The translations under genes were made by a program, and so were the position numbers. The notes below the pieces were generated by a model. The model was not told where the DNA came from and ran no database searches. It was given only the letters and a program-made list of their open reading frames with translations. A stretch of 64,000 nt of DNA from Verrucomicrobiota bacterium (GTDB taxonomy: Bacteria > Verrucomicrobiota > Verrucomicrobiia > Limisphaerales > UBA9464). Every line of letters starts with the position of its first letter. Positions within the stretch are counted from its first letter, which is position 1. Shown here piece after piece: positions 47,499 through 56,911 of this stretch. The stretch is taken from assembly GCA_017309115.1 (NCBI GenBank), contig JAFLEF010000020.1:1-64000 (forward strand). Reading direction: 5' to 3'.

Positions 47499-48659
47499 AT
47501 GCCCCCACTTCGACTCGGCCTCATCGGACTCGGCAACATCGGCCGTCATCACGCCAACTACCTCCTCGAGGGTCGCGTTCCTCAGTGCCAACTCGTGGCC
47601 GTCTGCGCCCCCAACCTCAGCAAACTGGAACCTTACGCCGCCCGGGGACTCCACGCCTTCACCGACGCCGAGCAATTAATCAGCTCCGGACTTCTCGATG
47701 CTGTCCTGATCGCCACCCCGCATTATCAGCATACCAGTTTGGGTATCGCGGCGCTGGAAGCCGGCCTGCACGTGATGGTCGAAAAGCCCATCTCCGCCCA
47801 CAAGGCCGACGCGGAACGATTGCTCGCCTGCGCTGCTGCCCATCCCCTGCTGGTTCTGGCCGGAATGTTCCAACTGCGCGTGGAACCTCGCTACGCCAAG
47901 CTTCGCGCCTTGCTGGCCGCCGGAGAACTTGGTCGTCTGCAACGAATCACCTGGATCAACACCGACTGGTTCCGCACCGAGGCCTACTACGCCAGCGGCG
48001 GATGGCGGGCCACCTGGAAGGGCGAAGGCGGCGGGGTCCTGCTCAACCAATGCCTGCACAATCTGGACGTTCTTTCCTGGCTCTTCGGCCGACCGGCACG
48101 AGTCCGCGGATTCTGCCAGTTCGGTCAGTGGCACCAGATCGAAGTGGAGGATCAGGTCACCGCTTGGTTCGAGTATCCCGACGGAGCCACGGGCACGTTC
48201 ATCAGCAGTACCGGAGAAGCTCCGGGAACGAACCGCTTCGAAATCGCCGGCAGCCGTGGCCGGGTCGTGTTGGAGAACAATCGGCTCACCTTCACCCGGA
48301 GCGAGGCCGATGCCCTGGAATGGAGCCGAACTGCCCAGGTTGGCTTCAGTAAACCCGAGGTCTGGAACATCGACATTCCCTTTACCGACGCCACGAATCC
48401 GCACGCCACGTTGATGCAGAACTTCGTCGCCGCAATTCAGGAGGGGACTCCTCTGATTGCGCCCGGAGCGGATGGCTTGTTGTCGGTGGAACTGGCCAAC
48501 GCCATCGTCCATTCCTCGTTAACCGGGCAAACCCTAAACCTGCCGCTGGATGGCGCCGCCTGGGAGGCCCAACTACAGCAACTCATTGCCCAATCCCGAT
48601 TCACCAAGGAAGTCCGCCCCACCGCCACCGACGACTTCGCGGCCTCCTTCCGGCGATGA
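47499..48659 (+). CDS. Gfo/Idh/MocA-family NAD(P)-dependent oxidoreductase
   Basis: 386 residues. The N-terminal Rossmann fold has GLIGLGNIGRHHANYL (about 7-22) and the family signature EKPIS at about 95-99 with the catalytic-type Lys. The C-terminal alpha/beta domain contains GGGVLLNQCLHNLDVLSWLFG (about 175-195) with the His that usually contacts substrate. It oxidises or reduces a sugar or cyclitol ring in the cytoplasm. It is followed 38 bases later by an epimerase-like gene, and the pair probably handles one sugar. Confidence 0.92.
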   Translation: MPPLRLGLIGLGNIGRHHANYLLEGRVPQCQLVAVCAPNLSKLEPYAARGLHAFTDAEQLISSGLLDAVLIATPHYQHTSLGIAALEAGLHVMVEKPISAHKADAERLLACAAAHPLLVLAGMFQLRVEPRYAKLRALLAAGELGRLQRITWINTDWFRTEAYYASGGWRATWKGEGGGVLLNQCLHNLDVLSWLFGRPARVRGFCQFGQWHQIEVEDQVTAWFEYPDGATGTFISSTGEAPGTNRFEIAGSRGRVVLENNRLTFTRSEADALEWSRTAQVGFSKPEVWNIDIPFTDATNPHATLMQNFVAAIQEGTPLIAPGADGLLSVELANAIVHSSLTGQTLNLPLDGAAWEAQLQQLIAQSRFTKEVRPTATDDFAASFRR

Positions 48660-48697
48660 ACCCTTGAAGCCCCTCCACCTCCCGTCACCTTCCCCTT

Positions 48698-49606
48698 ATG
48701 AATCGCCGCCACTTCCTCGCCACCTCCGCGCTGGGCTCCGCTGCGCTCTGCCTGCCCACGGTCGGCGCCGATAAACCGGCCGTCCCCAAGCCCACCCCGC
48801 CGTTGGTCGGCTCCCAACTCTACGGCTGGGGCCAGTACTACGAACGCGACGGCAAGGATCTGTACGCCCAGCTCGATGACGTGCTCAAGGCCCTGCGGGA
48901 TTCCGGGTACGACTATGCCGAGGGTAGTCTCGACACCCAAACGCCCGACAACAACGCCCGCTTCGCCGAACGCCTGCAAAAACACGGCCTCCGGCCCGTC
49001 AGTTTCTACTCCGGAGGTCCCTTCCACATTCTGGGCAAGGCCACCGAGACCGCCGAGCGCATCACCCGCGCCACCCAAAAGGCCGGGCCGGCCGGATTCG
49101 GCATCATCAACGTCAATCCCGACCCCATCGGCCGACCCAAAACCGACGCCGAGTTGGCCATCCAAGCCGAGGCCTTAACCGAATTAGGCGCGGAATTGGC
49201 CAAACTCGGTTTCAAGCTCGGCATTCATCATCACACGCCCGAACTCGCCAATGAGGCGCGGGAATTTCATTCCAACTTCCAGAAATGTCCCAAGTCCACC
49301 GTCGGATTCTGCTACGACGTGCACTGGGTCTACCGCGGCGGCATTCCTCCAGCCCAATGCCTGCCGCAATACGGCGACCGAATCGTCTCCTGGCACCTAC
49401 GGCAGAGCCGGGATCAGATTTGGTGGGAGGATCTGGACTCCGGTGACTTGGATTACCCGGCCGTAGCCCAGTTTGTCCGGGCTCACAAGATCCCCGCCTT
49501 CTACACCGTGGAACTCGCTCTGGAACCGGGGACCAAGGTTACCCGCTCCGCCGTGGAGAACCACGCCCGGAGCCGTCAGTATGTGAAACAAGTGCTGGGG
49601 GTCTGA
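48698..49606 (+). CDS. Exported sugar-phosphate isomerase/epimerase-like TIM-barrel protein
   Basis: 302 residues. A Tat-like signal (MNRRHFLATSALGSAALCLP) leads into an AP-endonuclease-2/xylose-isomerase-like TIM barrel. Metal-ligand candidates are visible: the Glu in YAEGSLDTQ, H in GIHHHTPE, the Asp/His of CYDVHWVYRGG and SWHLRQSRD. Such proteins isomerise or epimerise sugars or keto-sugars with a divalent metal. Export implies a periplasmic substrate. The preceding oxidoreductase is probably cytoplasmic, so any shared pathway crosses the membrane. Confidence 0.9.
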   Translation: MNRRHFLATSALGSAALCLPTVGADKPAVPKPTPPLVGSQLYGWGQYYERDGKDLYAQLDDVLKALRDSGYDYAEGSLDTQTPDNNARFAERLQKHGLRPVSFYSGGPFHILGKATETAERITRATQKAGPAGFGIINVNPDPIGRPKTDAELAIQAEALTELGAELAKLGFKLGIHHHTPELANEAREFHSNFQKCPKSTVGFCYDVHWVYRGGIPPAQCLPQYGDRIVSWHLRQSRDQIWWEDLDSGDLDYPAVAQFVRAHKIPAFYTVELALEPGTKVTRSAVENHARSRQYVKQVLGV

Positions 49607-49727
49607 AGGTCCCACCCAGATCCCATCCCGAGGTCGTCCCCGGCCTCGGCCAACTGGCCACATCGGTCAAAATTTTGGTCGCTTCAACGGGTCGACGGGA
49701 CTATCGGTTGATCATCCCTTTAGGCTT

Positions 49728-50159
49728 GTGGCCGGCACCCTCCATTGCCCGCGTTGTGGCTCGCGCATTGATTTCGAATCCGCGGAGCCAGGACCCTGTC
49801 CGCAATGCGCCTGGCGCGCGGAAGGATCCGAAGCGACCGCCGCCTATGCGAACCTCACGATGCAACTCCTAATGGTTGGTCTCGGGGGCTTGGTGGCCGG
49901 CGCCATCGTCGCGCATTCCCTGGTGGTGGTCTTGTTCACCTTCTTGGTTCTCGGCCCGATAGTGTCGGTGGCCTTGGGTCGGCGGGCTCCCGACCATTGG
50001 GGCTGGTGGGTCCTGACCTACTCCGTGGCTTTCGGCTTGGGTATCCTTTGGTTTCCGGATGGTCAGACCATCTCCTCCGACGCCTGGCACCAAGCATCCT
50101 CCGCCGCCGGGATCACCGCCTTCTTTGGCTTCGTCAGCGGCTTGTTCACCCAGTCGTAG
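49728..50159 (+). CDS. Membrane protein with N-terminal zinc ribbon
   Basis: 143 residues from GTG 49728; there is no ATG nearby. A zinc-ribbon motif (CPRCGSRIDFESAEPGPCPQC, two CxxC pairs) occupies residues 7-27. About four hydrophobic helices follow (near 45-62, 65-82, 93-108 and 122-140). Not recognised beyond this layout, which is common in small PVC proteins. Repeat DNA begins directly after the stop codon. Confidence 0.7.
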   Translation: MAGTLHCPRCGSRIDFESAEPGPCPQCAWRAEGSEATAAYANLTMQLLMVGLGGLVAGAIVAHSLVVVLFTFLVLGPIVSVALGRRAPDHWGWWVLTYSVAFGLGILWFPDGQTISSDAWHQASSAAGITAFFGFVSGLFTQS

Positions 50160-50461
50160 GCTAGCTGAGAGCTGAGAGCTGAGAGCTGAGAGGAAAAGGC
50201 GGCTAAGCAGTTCTCGCCGCCTCGGTGGGGCGAGGTTCCACCGAGCCGTTCGCGTAACAGCGAAGGACGCGTCAGGGGTCCACCCGCGGACGGCTCCGCA
50301 GAGCCTCGCCCTACCCGCCTTTGCCTCTCAGCTCTCAGCTTTCCCGCCCCCCCGGTAGGGCGAGGCTTCCGCCGAGCCGTTCACGTCCCGCCGAATCACG
50401 CGCCTGGACTCCACACACGAACAGCTCCGCGGAGCGTCGCCCCACCGAAGGTCGGCACGCC
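50160..50461. repeat. Two copies of the palindromic repeat plus a CTGAGAG array
   Basis: Four tandem GCTGAGA heptamers run 50164-50191. Copy one spans about 50218-50318: GCCTCGGTGGGGCGAGGTTC on the left and CCGCGGACGGCTCCGCAGAG on the right. CTCTCAGCTCTCAGCT separates it from copy two at about 50354-50448 (GGTAGGGCGAGGCTTCCGCC ... ACGAACAGCTCCGCGGAGCG). The ~100-bp element is an imperfect palindrome whose arms read GTAGGGCGAGGCT and AGCGTCGCCCTAC. No gene. Confidence 0.85.
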
Positions 50462-51250
50462 TCAGTCGATCGGGATCTTGTAGAAGCACTGCCATTCCCC
50501 AGCACTGGAACCCAGCGAGACTCGTTTGCCGTTGATCCACTCGACGTGCCCATCTTCAAACAGGAAATTCCCTCCCGACGGGGCACCCTTGCCTACCGGA
50601 TGATTGGCCGTCTTCCAGGCCTTGCCTTCGTCCACTGTGGTCCAGCGCAGGCGGGTGTCGTAGACATTCGTAGTCCTCGGCCCTAGCCCCTGAAGTCGGT
50701 CGATCAGGATCGGTGCTCCCCGAAACTCCCCGCCCAACTTCTTCTTAAAATGCCAGTTCCCTAGTTTCTCGGAGTCGTACGGCCAGCCGCCCGCCTGGCG
50801 CGCCGGCAAATAGAAGTAGCCCGTCAAGATCGGCTTCCGCTCCGAACTGGCATCACCGAAGCGCCAGGTGTCGGCCTGCCGATGCCACTCGTCCGTTGGG
50901 CAAAAGATCACGTGGTTAGCCGCTTTCTTTTCTCCCTTGGCTCCCGGCTTTTTGGAAGGGATGAGGTATTTCTCCCAGAACACCGCCATGTTGGTTCCCA
51001 TCCAGCTCAGATCGAACCCATCCCGATTGTCCGGGAAGGAATCGTTGAAGTCGGCTGCATACATACTTATCGCAATCCCCCACTGCTTCTCGTTGCTGGT
51101 GCAGAGCGCCCGGTTGGCGTTGGACTTCGCTTTCGCCAGCGCCGGCAACAGCATCCCGGCAAGAATCGCAATGATGGCAATGACCACCAGGAGCTCGATC
51201 AACGTGAAGGCGCGCCGGTCCTGAGCGCCGAAGGTGAAGGGGGACTTCAT
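50462..51250 (-). CDS. Prepilin-like protein with H-X9-DG C-terminus
   Basis: 262 residues. The N-terminus has a type II secretion/type IV pilin methylation motif ([20 protein letters not shown] with Phe as the mature first residue) and a following helix. The C-terminal domain ends with the H-X9-DG pattern ([12 protein letters not shown]...FEDGHVEW) typical of the many prepilin-like proteins in Verrucomicrobia and Planctomycetes. Processing needs a prepilin peptidase encoded elsewhere. Its role in secretion or surface structures is not established. Repeat DNA lies directly downstream. Confidence 0.92.
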   Translation of the reverse strand: MKSPFTFGAQDRRAFTLIELLVVIAIIAILAGMLLPALAKAKSNANRALCTSNEKQWGIAISMYAADFNDSFPDNRDGFDLSWMGTNMAVFWEKYLIPSKKPGAKGEKKAANHVIFCPTDEWHRQADTWRFGDASSERKPILTGYFYLPARQAGGWPYDSEKLGNWHFKKKLGGEFRGAPILIDRLQGLGPRTTNVYDTRLRWTTVDEGKAWKTANHPVGKGAPSGGNFLFEDGHVEWINGKRVSLGSSAGEWQCFYKIPID

Positions 51251-51340
51251 GGGAGGTTGGTGTGGAGCATTGCTTCAATGCCTTTCCGCCCCACTTCCGT
51301 CAACGGCGGACGCAACCGTGACGCAGTAAATCACCCGCGC

Positions 51341-52780
51341 TCACCCCAGAATCCCGGAAATCACCTCGCCGTGAACATCCGTCAACCGCCGGTCCACCCC
51401 GTTGTGCCGGTAGGTCAACTGCGTGTGGTCCAGTCCCAGCAAATGCAGCAGCGTCGCATGCACATCGTAGAACTGCACCGGGCTCTGCACGGCTTCGAAG
51501 CCAATCTCATCCGTCGCGCCATACGCCGACCCCGGAACGAGCCCCGCCCCCGCCATGAAAATCGTGAACCCGTTGGGATGATGATCCCGACCCTTCCCAT
51601 CCATTCCCTGGGTGATCGGCGTCCGACCAAACTCCGTCGTCCACAACAGCACCGTGTCCTCCAGCAATCCCCGCGCCTTCAAATCCTGCAGCAACGCCGC
51701 CACCGGCTGATCCATCGTCATCGCCTGGGTCCGGTGATTGTCCACGATGTTTTCGTGACCGTCCCAGTTGATGCGCGGGGATCCAAACTGACCACCATTC
51801 AGAATCTGCACGAAGCGCACACCCTGCTCGCTCAGGCGGCGGGCGAGCAGACAGTTCCGGGCGAATCCCGCCGTCGCCGGATTCGGATGATCCAACCCAT
51901 ACCGACGACGGGTGGCCTCCGATTCGCCGTCCAGCGCCGTCAACTCCGGCACGCTCAACTGCATTTGCGCCGCCAGTTCATAGGCCCGAATGCGGGCGGC
52001 CAACGCGGTGTCATCCGGATGCGCCGCTGCGTAGTCCTCATTGATCCGCCGCAACAACCGCAGGCTCGCCGACCGCTGGTCCGGGAATACCTGGGAGGGC
52101 GTCGACAGATCAGGAATGGGTTCGCCCTGACTCCGGAACGCCACGCCCTGATGCACCGCCGGAAGAAATCCGTTGGTCCAGTTGATCGCCCCACCCGCCG
52201 GCAGTTGCCGCGGATCCGGCAACACCACGAACGCCGGTAGATTCTGATTCTCTGAACCCAGCCCATAACTGACCCAGGCACCCACGCTCGGAAATCCGTT
52301 CAGCGTGAAGCCGGAATTCATCAGGAACGTGGCCGGGGTGTGGTTGGAACTCCGACTATGCATCGAGTGGATGAAGGTCAGGTCATCCACACAACCCGCC
52401 AGATGCGGCAGAAGGTCAGACACCCAGCGTCCGCTCTGCCCGTACTGCTGGAACGTAAAGGGACTCTTCAGCAAGCGCCCGGGCTGACCAAAGAAGGTGT
52501 CGAAAGTGCGTCCCGACTCCTGACCGTGGCGGCGTTCCAACTCCGGTTTGTAGTCGAAGGTATCGACATGACTGACCCCGCCCAACGCGGCGACATGGAT
52601 GACCCGCTTGGCCCGGGGCCGGAACTGAGAAGCCCGCGGCGCGTAGGGTGAATCGATGAGGCCCTGCGCCCGACCGTCCTGAGCCAGCAGCCAAGCCAGC
52701 GCCACGCCGCCGAGACCGGATCCACCCCGCGACAAAAAGTCCCGTCGGGACTGGCGTCGAGGATGTGTCGGAGAAGACAT
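51341..52780 (-). CDS. DUF1501 protein, Tat-exported (second copy)
   Basis: 479 residues. The twin-arginine signal RRDFLSRGGSGLGGVALAWL precedes the DUF1501 domain: AALGGVSHVDTFDYKPELER (about 66-85), SMHSRSSNHTPATFLMN near 150, LLWTTEFGRTP near 383 and GRDHHPNGFTIFMAGAG near 402. Compared with the copy at 40.4-41.9 kb the overall plan is the same but identity is clearly partial, so this is an older duplication. No DUF1549/DUF1553 partner is adjacent. The gene starts divergently from the methyltransferase gene. Confidence 0.9.
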   Translation of the reverse strand: MSSPTHPRRQSRRDFLSRGGSGLGGVALAWLLAQDGRAQGLIDSPYAPRASQFRPRAKRVIHVAALGGVSHVDTFDYKPELERRHGQESGRTFDTFFGQPGRLLKSPFTFQQYGQSGRWVSDLLPHLAGCVDDLTFIHSMHSRSSNHTPATFLMNSGFTLNGFPSVGAWVSYGLGSENQNLPAFVVLPDPRQLPAGGAINWTNGFLPAVHQGVAFRSQGEPIPDLSTPSQVFPDQRSASLRLLRRINEDYAAAHPDDTALAARIRAYELAAQMQLSVPELTALDGESEATRRRYGLDHPNPATAGFARNCLLARRLSEQGVRFVQILNGGQFGSPRINWDGHENIVDNHRTQAMTMDQPVAALLQDLKARGLLEDTVLLWTTEFGRTPITQGMDGKGRDHHPNGFTIFMAGAGLVPGSAYGATDEIGFEAVQSPVQFYDVHATLLHLLGLDHTQLTYRHNGVDRRLTDVHGEVISGILG

Positions 52781-52905
52781 GCGGACTCTGGGAAATCAAA
52801 GACCGCACAAACCTGTGCAAACCGTCCCCCGGTCGCAAGCCCCGGCCTGGGGGATAAAGTCTTTGGCCCGCAAAGAACTCGCACCTTCGTCCCGATGTTT
52901 CTATC

Positions 52906-52923
52906 AAAGGAGGCACCGCCTCC
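52906..52923 (+). promoter_or_regulatory. Ribosome binding site inside a start-codon hairpin
   Basis: A perfect Shine-Dalgarno AAAGGAGG (52906-52913) lies before the ATG at 52924. Its GGAGGC (52909-52914) can pair with GCCTCC (52918-52923) across a 3-base loop, so the site abuts the start codon in a stable 6-bp GC hairpin. Confidence 0.6.
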
Positions 52924-53655
52924 ATGAAGCCCTCGTCTCTCCCGCCGGTTCTCGGACTGCTCGTCGCGTTCCTCGTCGTTCTTCCCGCCTGCCAAACTCC
53001 CACACCAACCGTCGCCGCTCCCCTCGAGGAAAAAAGCGTCAAACCTGGGATCAATGCCGATTACCTGAAGCCCGACATCAACGTCACCAACTATGTCGAA
53101 CGCTTCGAACGAGAGGGCCGGGAGATCTACGAACAACGCCAAGCCATCCTGAAAGCCGCCCGGATCAAGCCCGGCTCCGCTGTCGCTGACATTGGCAGCG
53201 GCACCGGTCTCTTCACGCCGATGTTGGCCACTGCCACTGGGCCCCAGGGACAAGTGTACGCCGTTGATATTGTCCCGCTGTTTCTGAGCTTGGTGAAACA
53301 ACGCGCCGCCGAAAGTGGACTGAAGAACGTCCAAACTGTCCTTTGCACCGAACGTTCGGTGAATCTTCCGGCCAACTCGATCGATTCGGCCTTCATCTGC
53401 GACGTGTACCACCATTTCGAGTATCCGCAGAACTCACTTGCTTCCCTGCATCAGGCCCTGCGCAAGAATGGCGAAGTGTTCCTCATCGACTTCAAACGGG
53501 AACCCGGGGTCAGTTCGGACTGGGTCCTCAATCACGTGCGGGCCAGCCAGGCCACCGTCACCGCTGAGTTCGAAGCCGCCGGGTTCCAAAAGGTCGAGGA
53601 GATTCCCCTGCTCAAGGACAACTACGTCCTCCGCTTCCGCAAGGTCAGTCGCTGA
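52924..53655 (+). CDS. Exported lipoprotein SAM-dependent methyltransferase
   Basis: 243 residues. The N-terminal lipoprotein signal ends VVLPAC (modified Cys near residue 23). The mature part is a class I methyltransferase: motif I VADIGSGTGLFTPML near 83-97, acidic residue DIVPLF near 110, then SAFICDVYHHFEYPQ near 155. S-adenosylmethionine is normally cytoplasmic, so an exported enzyme is odd, yet such proteins are seen in PVC and other bacteria. The substrate is unknown. It overlaps nothing and is followed 9 bases later by an amino-acid permease. The start is marked by the strong Shine-Dalgarno described separately. Confidence 0.85.
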   Translation: MKPSSLPPVLGLLVAFLVVLPACQTPTPTVAAPLEEKSVKPGINADYLKPDINVTNYVERFEREGREIYEQRQAILKAARIKPGSAVADIGSGTGLFTPMLATATGPQGQVYAVDIVPLFLSLVKQRAAESGLKNVQTVLCTERSVNLPANSIDSAFICDVYHHFEYPQNSLASLHQALRKNGEVFLIDFKREPGVSSDWVLNHVRASQATVTAEFEAAGFQKVEEIPLLKDNYVLRFRKVSR

Positions 53656-53664
53656 TCGAACTCC

Positions 53665-54963
53665 ATGGCATCCCGTCTGATCGAACCTCCCACGAACGCG
53701 CCTCCGCGGCGTTTGGGATTCTGGAGCGGGACGTCGTTGGTGGTGGCCAGCATGCTGGGCACCGGCGTGTTCACGACCAGTGGGTTCCTGATGGCCGACC
53801 TGCAGTCGCCGGGACAGATCCTGTTGGCTTGGCTCATCGGTGGTGTCATCGCCGTCTTGGGGGCGCTGAGCTACGGAGCCCTGGCCCGCCATATTCCGGA
53901 ATCGGGCGGGGAATACCTGTTTCTCTCGCGGACCTTGCATCCCGCCGCCGGATACGTGGCGGGTTGGATCTCTCTCTTGGTGGGATTCTCCGCTCCCCTC
54001 GCTGCTGCTGCGAATGCGTTCGGGGAATACACCCACGACTGGTTTCCGGGAGTCTCCCCACCCGTCACGGGCACCCTCCTGCTACTCGCTATGTCCGTCA
54101 TTCATGCGTGGAACGTCCAACTCGGCGCCACCACCCAAAACCTCGCCGTGCTTATCAAGGCGGCACTAATCTCCGGCTTCATCGCGTTCGGAACAACCCG
54201 GATCTCCAGCCTGCCCGCTTCGCCCTCGACTCCCTTTTCCTTCCCTTCGTTCGCCATGGCGCTGGTGTGGATTTCGTTCAGCTACGCCGGATGGAACGCC
54301 GCCATTTATCTGGGAAGTGAAGTCGCCAACCCCCGGCAAAATCTGCCGCGCTCATTGCTCGCAGGCACGTTGTTCGTTACCGCCGTCTATCTCGGCGTGA
54401 ATGCCGTCTTCGTCCTGGCGGTTCCCGCGGAGGTGATCTCCGGACAACTCGAAGTGGGCCGACTCGTCGCGCAACACCTGGGCGGACCCGCCTGGGCCAA
54501 CGGGGCCACCGCTTTGGTCGCTCTGGCCCTGCTCACCTCGGTGTCCTCGCTGATCATGACCGGTCCCCGGGTTTACGCCCGGATTGCCGCCGACGGATAT
54601 CTACCCGCGATTCTGGCTCAGCACTCCGGTCCGCCCCGGGCCGCCATTCTCTTCCAACTGGCGATTGCCCTAACCCTGCTGTGGACCGCGACGTACCAAA
54701 CCTTGCTGACCTTCATCGGATTCACCCTCAGCCTCAGCACCGCCGCCACCGTCGTTGGACTGATCCTCCTGCGCCGGCGACTGGGTCGCGAAATTGGGGT
54801 GCCGGGTTGGCCCTGGGTGCCGGTTCTGTTCGTTGTAGCCGTGTTGGGCACCACCACGCTCTCCGCGCTGCGTGCTCCCCTGCCCAGCCTCGCGGGTCTG
54901 GCCGTGCTGGGATTGGGCTGGGGGTTCTGGCACCTGAATAGTCGCGGGTCCGTTACACCTTGA
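53665..54963 (+). CDS. APC-family amino-acid/polyamine permease
   Basis: 432 residues with about 12 membrane helices. The family start is clear: FWSGTSLVVASMLGTGVFTT (about 17-36, the unwound TM1 site GxG) and LGALSYGALARHIPESGGEYLFLSRTLHP. FSYAGWNAAIYLGSEVANPRQNLPRS near 208-233 is the TM6 region. It should exchange or import amino acids or related compounds with protons. It follows the exported methyltransferase closely and converges with the GNAT-cupin gene (11-base overlap). Confidence 0.92.
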   Translation: MASRLIEPPTNAPPRRLGFWSGTSLVVASMLGTGVFTTSGFLMADLQSPGQILLAWLIGGVIAVLGALSYGALARHIPESGGEYLFLSRTLHPAAGYVAGWISLLVGFSAPLAAAANAFGEYTHDWFPGVSPPVTGTLLLLAMSVIHAWNVQLGATTQNLAVLIKAALISGFIAFGTTRISSLPASPSTPFSFPSFAMALVWISFSYAGWNAAIYLGSEVANPRQNLPRSLLAGTLFVTAVYLGVNAVFVLAVPAEVISGQLEVGRLVAQHLGGPAWANGATALVALALLTSVSSLIMTGPRVYARIAADGYLPAILAQHSGPPRAAILFQLAIALTLLWTATYQTLLTFIGFTLSLSTAATVVGLILLRRRLGREIGVPGWPWVPVLFVVAVLGTTTLSALRAPLPSLAGLAVLGLGWGFWHLNSRGSVTP

Positions 54964-55762
54964 CCCCGTTGGGGGCGGTGAATTGGGCGTCCGTGACGTT
55001 GCCGGTGTTCCGCGTGGCCGCCGGTTCGAAGATCAGAACCTCCGCTTCGCCATGGGCCAGGGTCCGATGTTCCACCCCGCGCGGGACCACACAGAACTCT
55101 CCTGGATTCAACACCACCCGGCGATCCCGATACTCAATGATCATTTCTCCCCGCCAAACCAGGAACAGTTCGTCTTCCTGTTCGTGCTGATGCCACGGAA
55201 AGATCCCGGCCAGCTTCACCAACTTCAGTTCCTGCCCATTGGCTTCGGCCACGACCTTCGGACGCCAGTGCTCCTGAATGCGCGCGAACTTTTCGGCTAA
55301 AGACCCCTTCTCCAATCGTCCCGGCGCGCCCTCCTGCCATTTCCACACCCGACCATCTTCGGGATGCTGGAAGTCCCCCAGACACTCAAAACCCAGGCGC
55401 CGCAGCAACGCTGTGGAGGCATTCTCTTCCGGCAAGGTGTGGGCAATGTACCGCACGTCACCCGCGGACGGTTGGGTCAGGCGGATCAACTCCCGGGCCA
55501 TCCGGGTGGCCACGCCCTTACGCTCAAACTCGGGGAAGGTGAAGTAAGCAATCTCCACCTCCCCGTTGTCGGGCGGACCCGCAAAACCGCAGCTTCCCCG
55601 GACCTCTCCCGCTTCCACGCCCAGATATCCAATCCAAGGCGGCTGAAAGCCCTTACGACCATACAACGCCACCGTGGCTTGAATGACCTGCGCCAGTTGT
55701 GGATGACCCGGATCAACCGCCACCTGAGTGGATCCGTCGGCCAGAATGGGAATGAGCTGCAT
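54953..55762 (-). CDS. GNAT acetyltransferase-cupin fusion protein
   Basis: 269 residues from the ATG at 55762. The N-terminal GNAT domain (about 15-140) shows VEIAYFTFPEFERKGVATRM (acetyl-CoA loop near 75-95) and ASTALLRRLGFECLG. The C-terminal cupin (about 160-255) shows FPWHQHEQEDELFLVWRGEM with HxHxxxxE-type metal ligands and GEFCVVPRGVEHRTL with the last His. The domains are normally separate enzymes; here a metal-binding cupin may sense or bind a ligand that controls acetylation. Its target is unknown. It converges on the APC permease gene. Confidence 0.88.
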   Translation of the reverse strand: MQLIPILADGSTQVAVDPGHPQLAQVIQATVALYGRKGFQPPWIGYLGVEAGEVRGSCGFAGPPDNGEVEIAYFTFPEFERKGVATRMARELIRLTQPSAGDVRYIAHTLPEENASTALLRRLGFECLGDFQHPEDGRVWKWQEGAPGRLEKGSLAEKFARIQEHWRPKVVAEANGQELKLVKLAGIFPWHQHEQEDELFLVWRGEMIIEYRDRRVVLNPGEFCVVPRGVEHRTLAHGEAEVLIFEPAATRNTGNVTDAQFTAPNGVKV

Positions 55763-55902
55763 GGGAAACAGAGCTGTTCCGATTGGACCCGGGAATCCCA
55801 CAGCCCGTCCAATCCCAAATCGGCAAGCGCTACTCCGACCTCTCAGCTCTTAGCTTTTCTCCATCATTTCCCTCGAACGTCATTCCAGGTACTTCCCAAG
55901 GC

Positions 55903-56911
55903 GTGACGCGACCGCTTTTCGCCGCCCTGCTGGGATTGCTCGGGAGTCTGTTCGCCGGCTGCACGCCCAGCGGATTCGTCGCCAACCAGTTCCTGCGCGC
56001 TCCAAAATCCTTCCCCAAGGTGGTCGCTCCCCAGCCCCGCGTTTACTTCAGCTTTCCCGATCAGGTCACCGATACCCTGCCGGAACAGCTGGCCACTGTG
56101 GGTGACCCGCCGCTGACCCTCGCCTACCGACTCGTGCCACCAGGGGACTACGGCGCTCGAATGGTCCTCACCAATCATCAGGCCTACGGCAAATCCTGGC
56201 CGCTCTATTGGTTCCCAGCGCATCCCGCCACCAACGCCCTGCCCAAGCGGGGCACGGTGGTGTTTCTGCACGGATATGGCCTTGAACACGGAACCCTCAT
56301 TCCCTGGGCGCTGCAGGCCGCGGGCCACGGATGGAATGGCGTCGCCGTGGACCTCCGGGGTCACGGCAACTCCGACGGCACGCGCATCACCTTCGGCATT
56401 CAGGAGGCCCATGACCTCACGGACCTGATCGACGAACTGAGCCGACGCGGTCAGGCCAGTTGGCCGGTTCAAGTCGTCGGCGTTTCCTACGGCGCCGCCG
56501 TGGCCCTGCGCTGGGCCAGCCAAGAATCCCGAGTCGAGCGAGTCGTGGCCATCACGCCTTACGACCACCTGGCCGACGCCATCGAAGGCTTACGCCGCAG
56601 CTACGCGTCCTGGTTACCCGCCGGCCTCATCCAACGGGCCGCCGAAAAACTCCCCGAGCGCGTCGGCCAGCCTCCAGGGGGACTCGACCCCTTGAATTGG
56701 CTCGGACAACACCCCGTCACCGCCCTCTTCATCGCCGCCGGTTCCGATCCCGTCGCCCCTCCCGAAGCGATCCAACGACTCGCTGCCTGCTCCCCTTCCA
56801 GCCGAATCATCAACTTGGAGGAAACCACCCACGAAATGGCCCCCTTCCGGATCGATCAACTCGCCCAACCAGTCCTCGACTGGCTCGACACCCCGCTGCC
56901 CCAAGTCGGCC

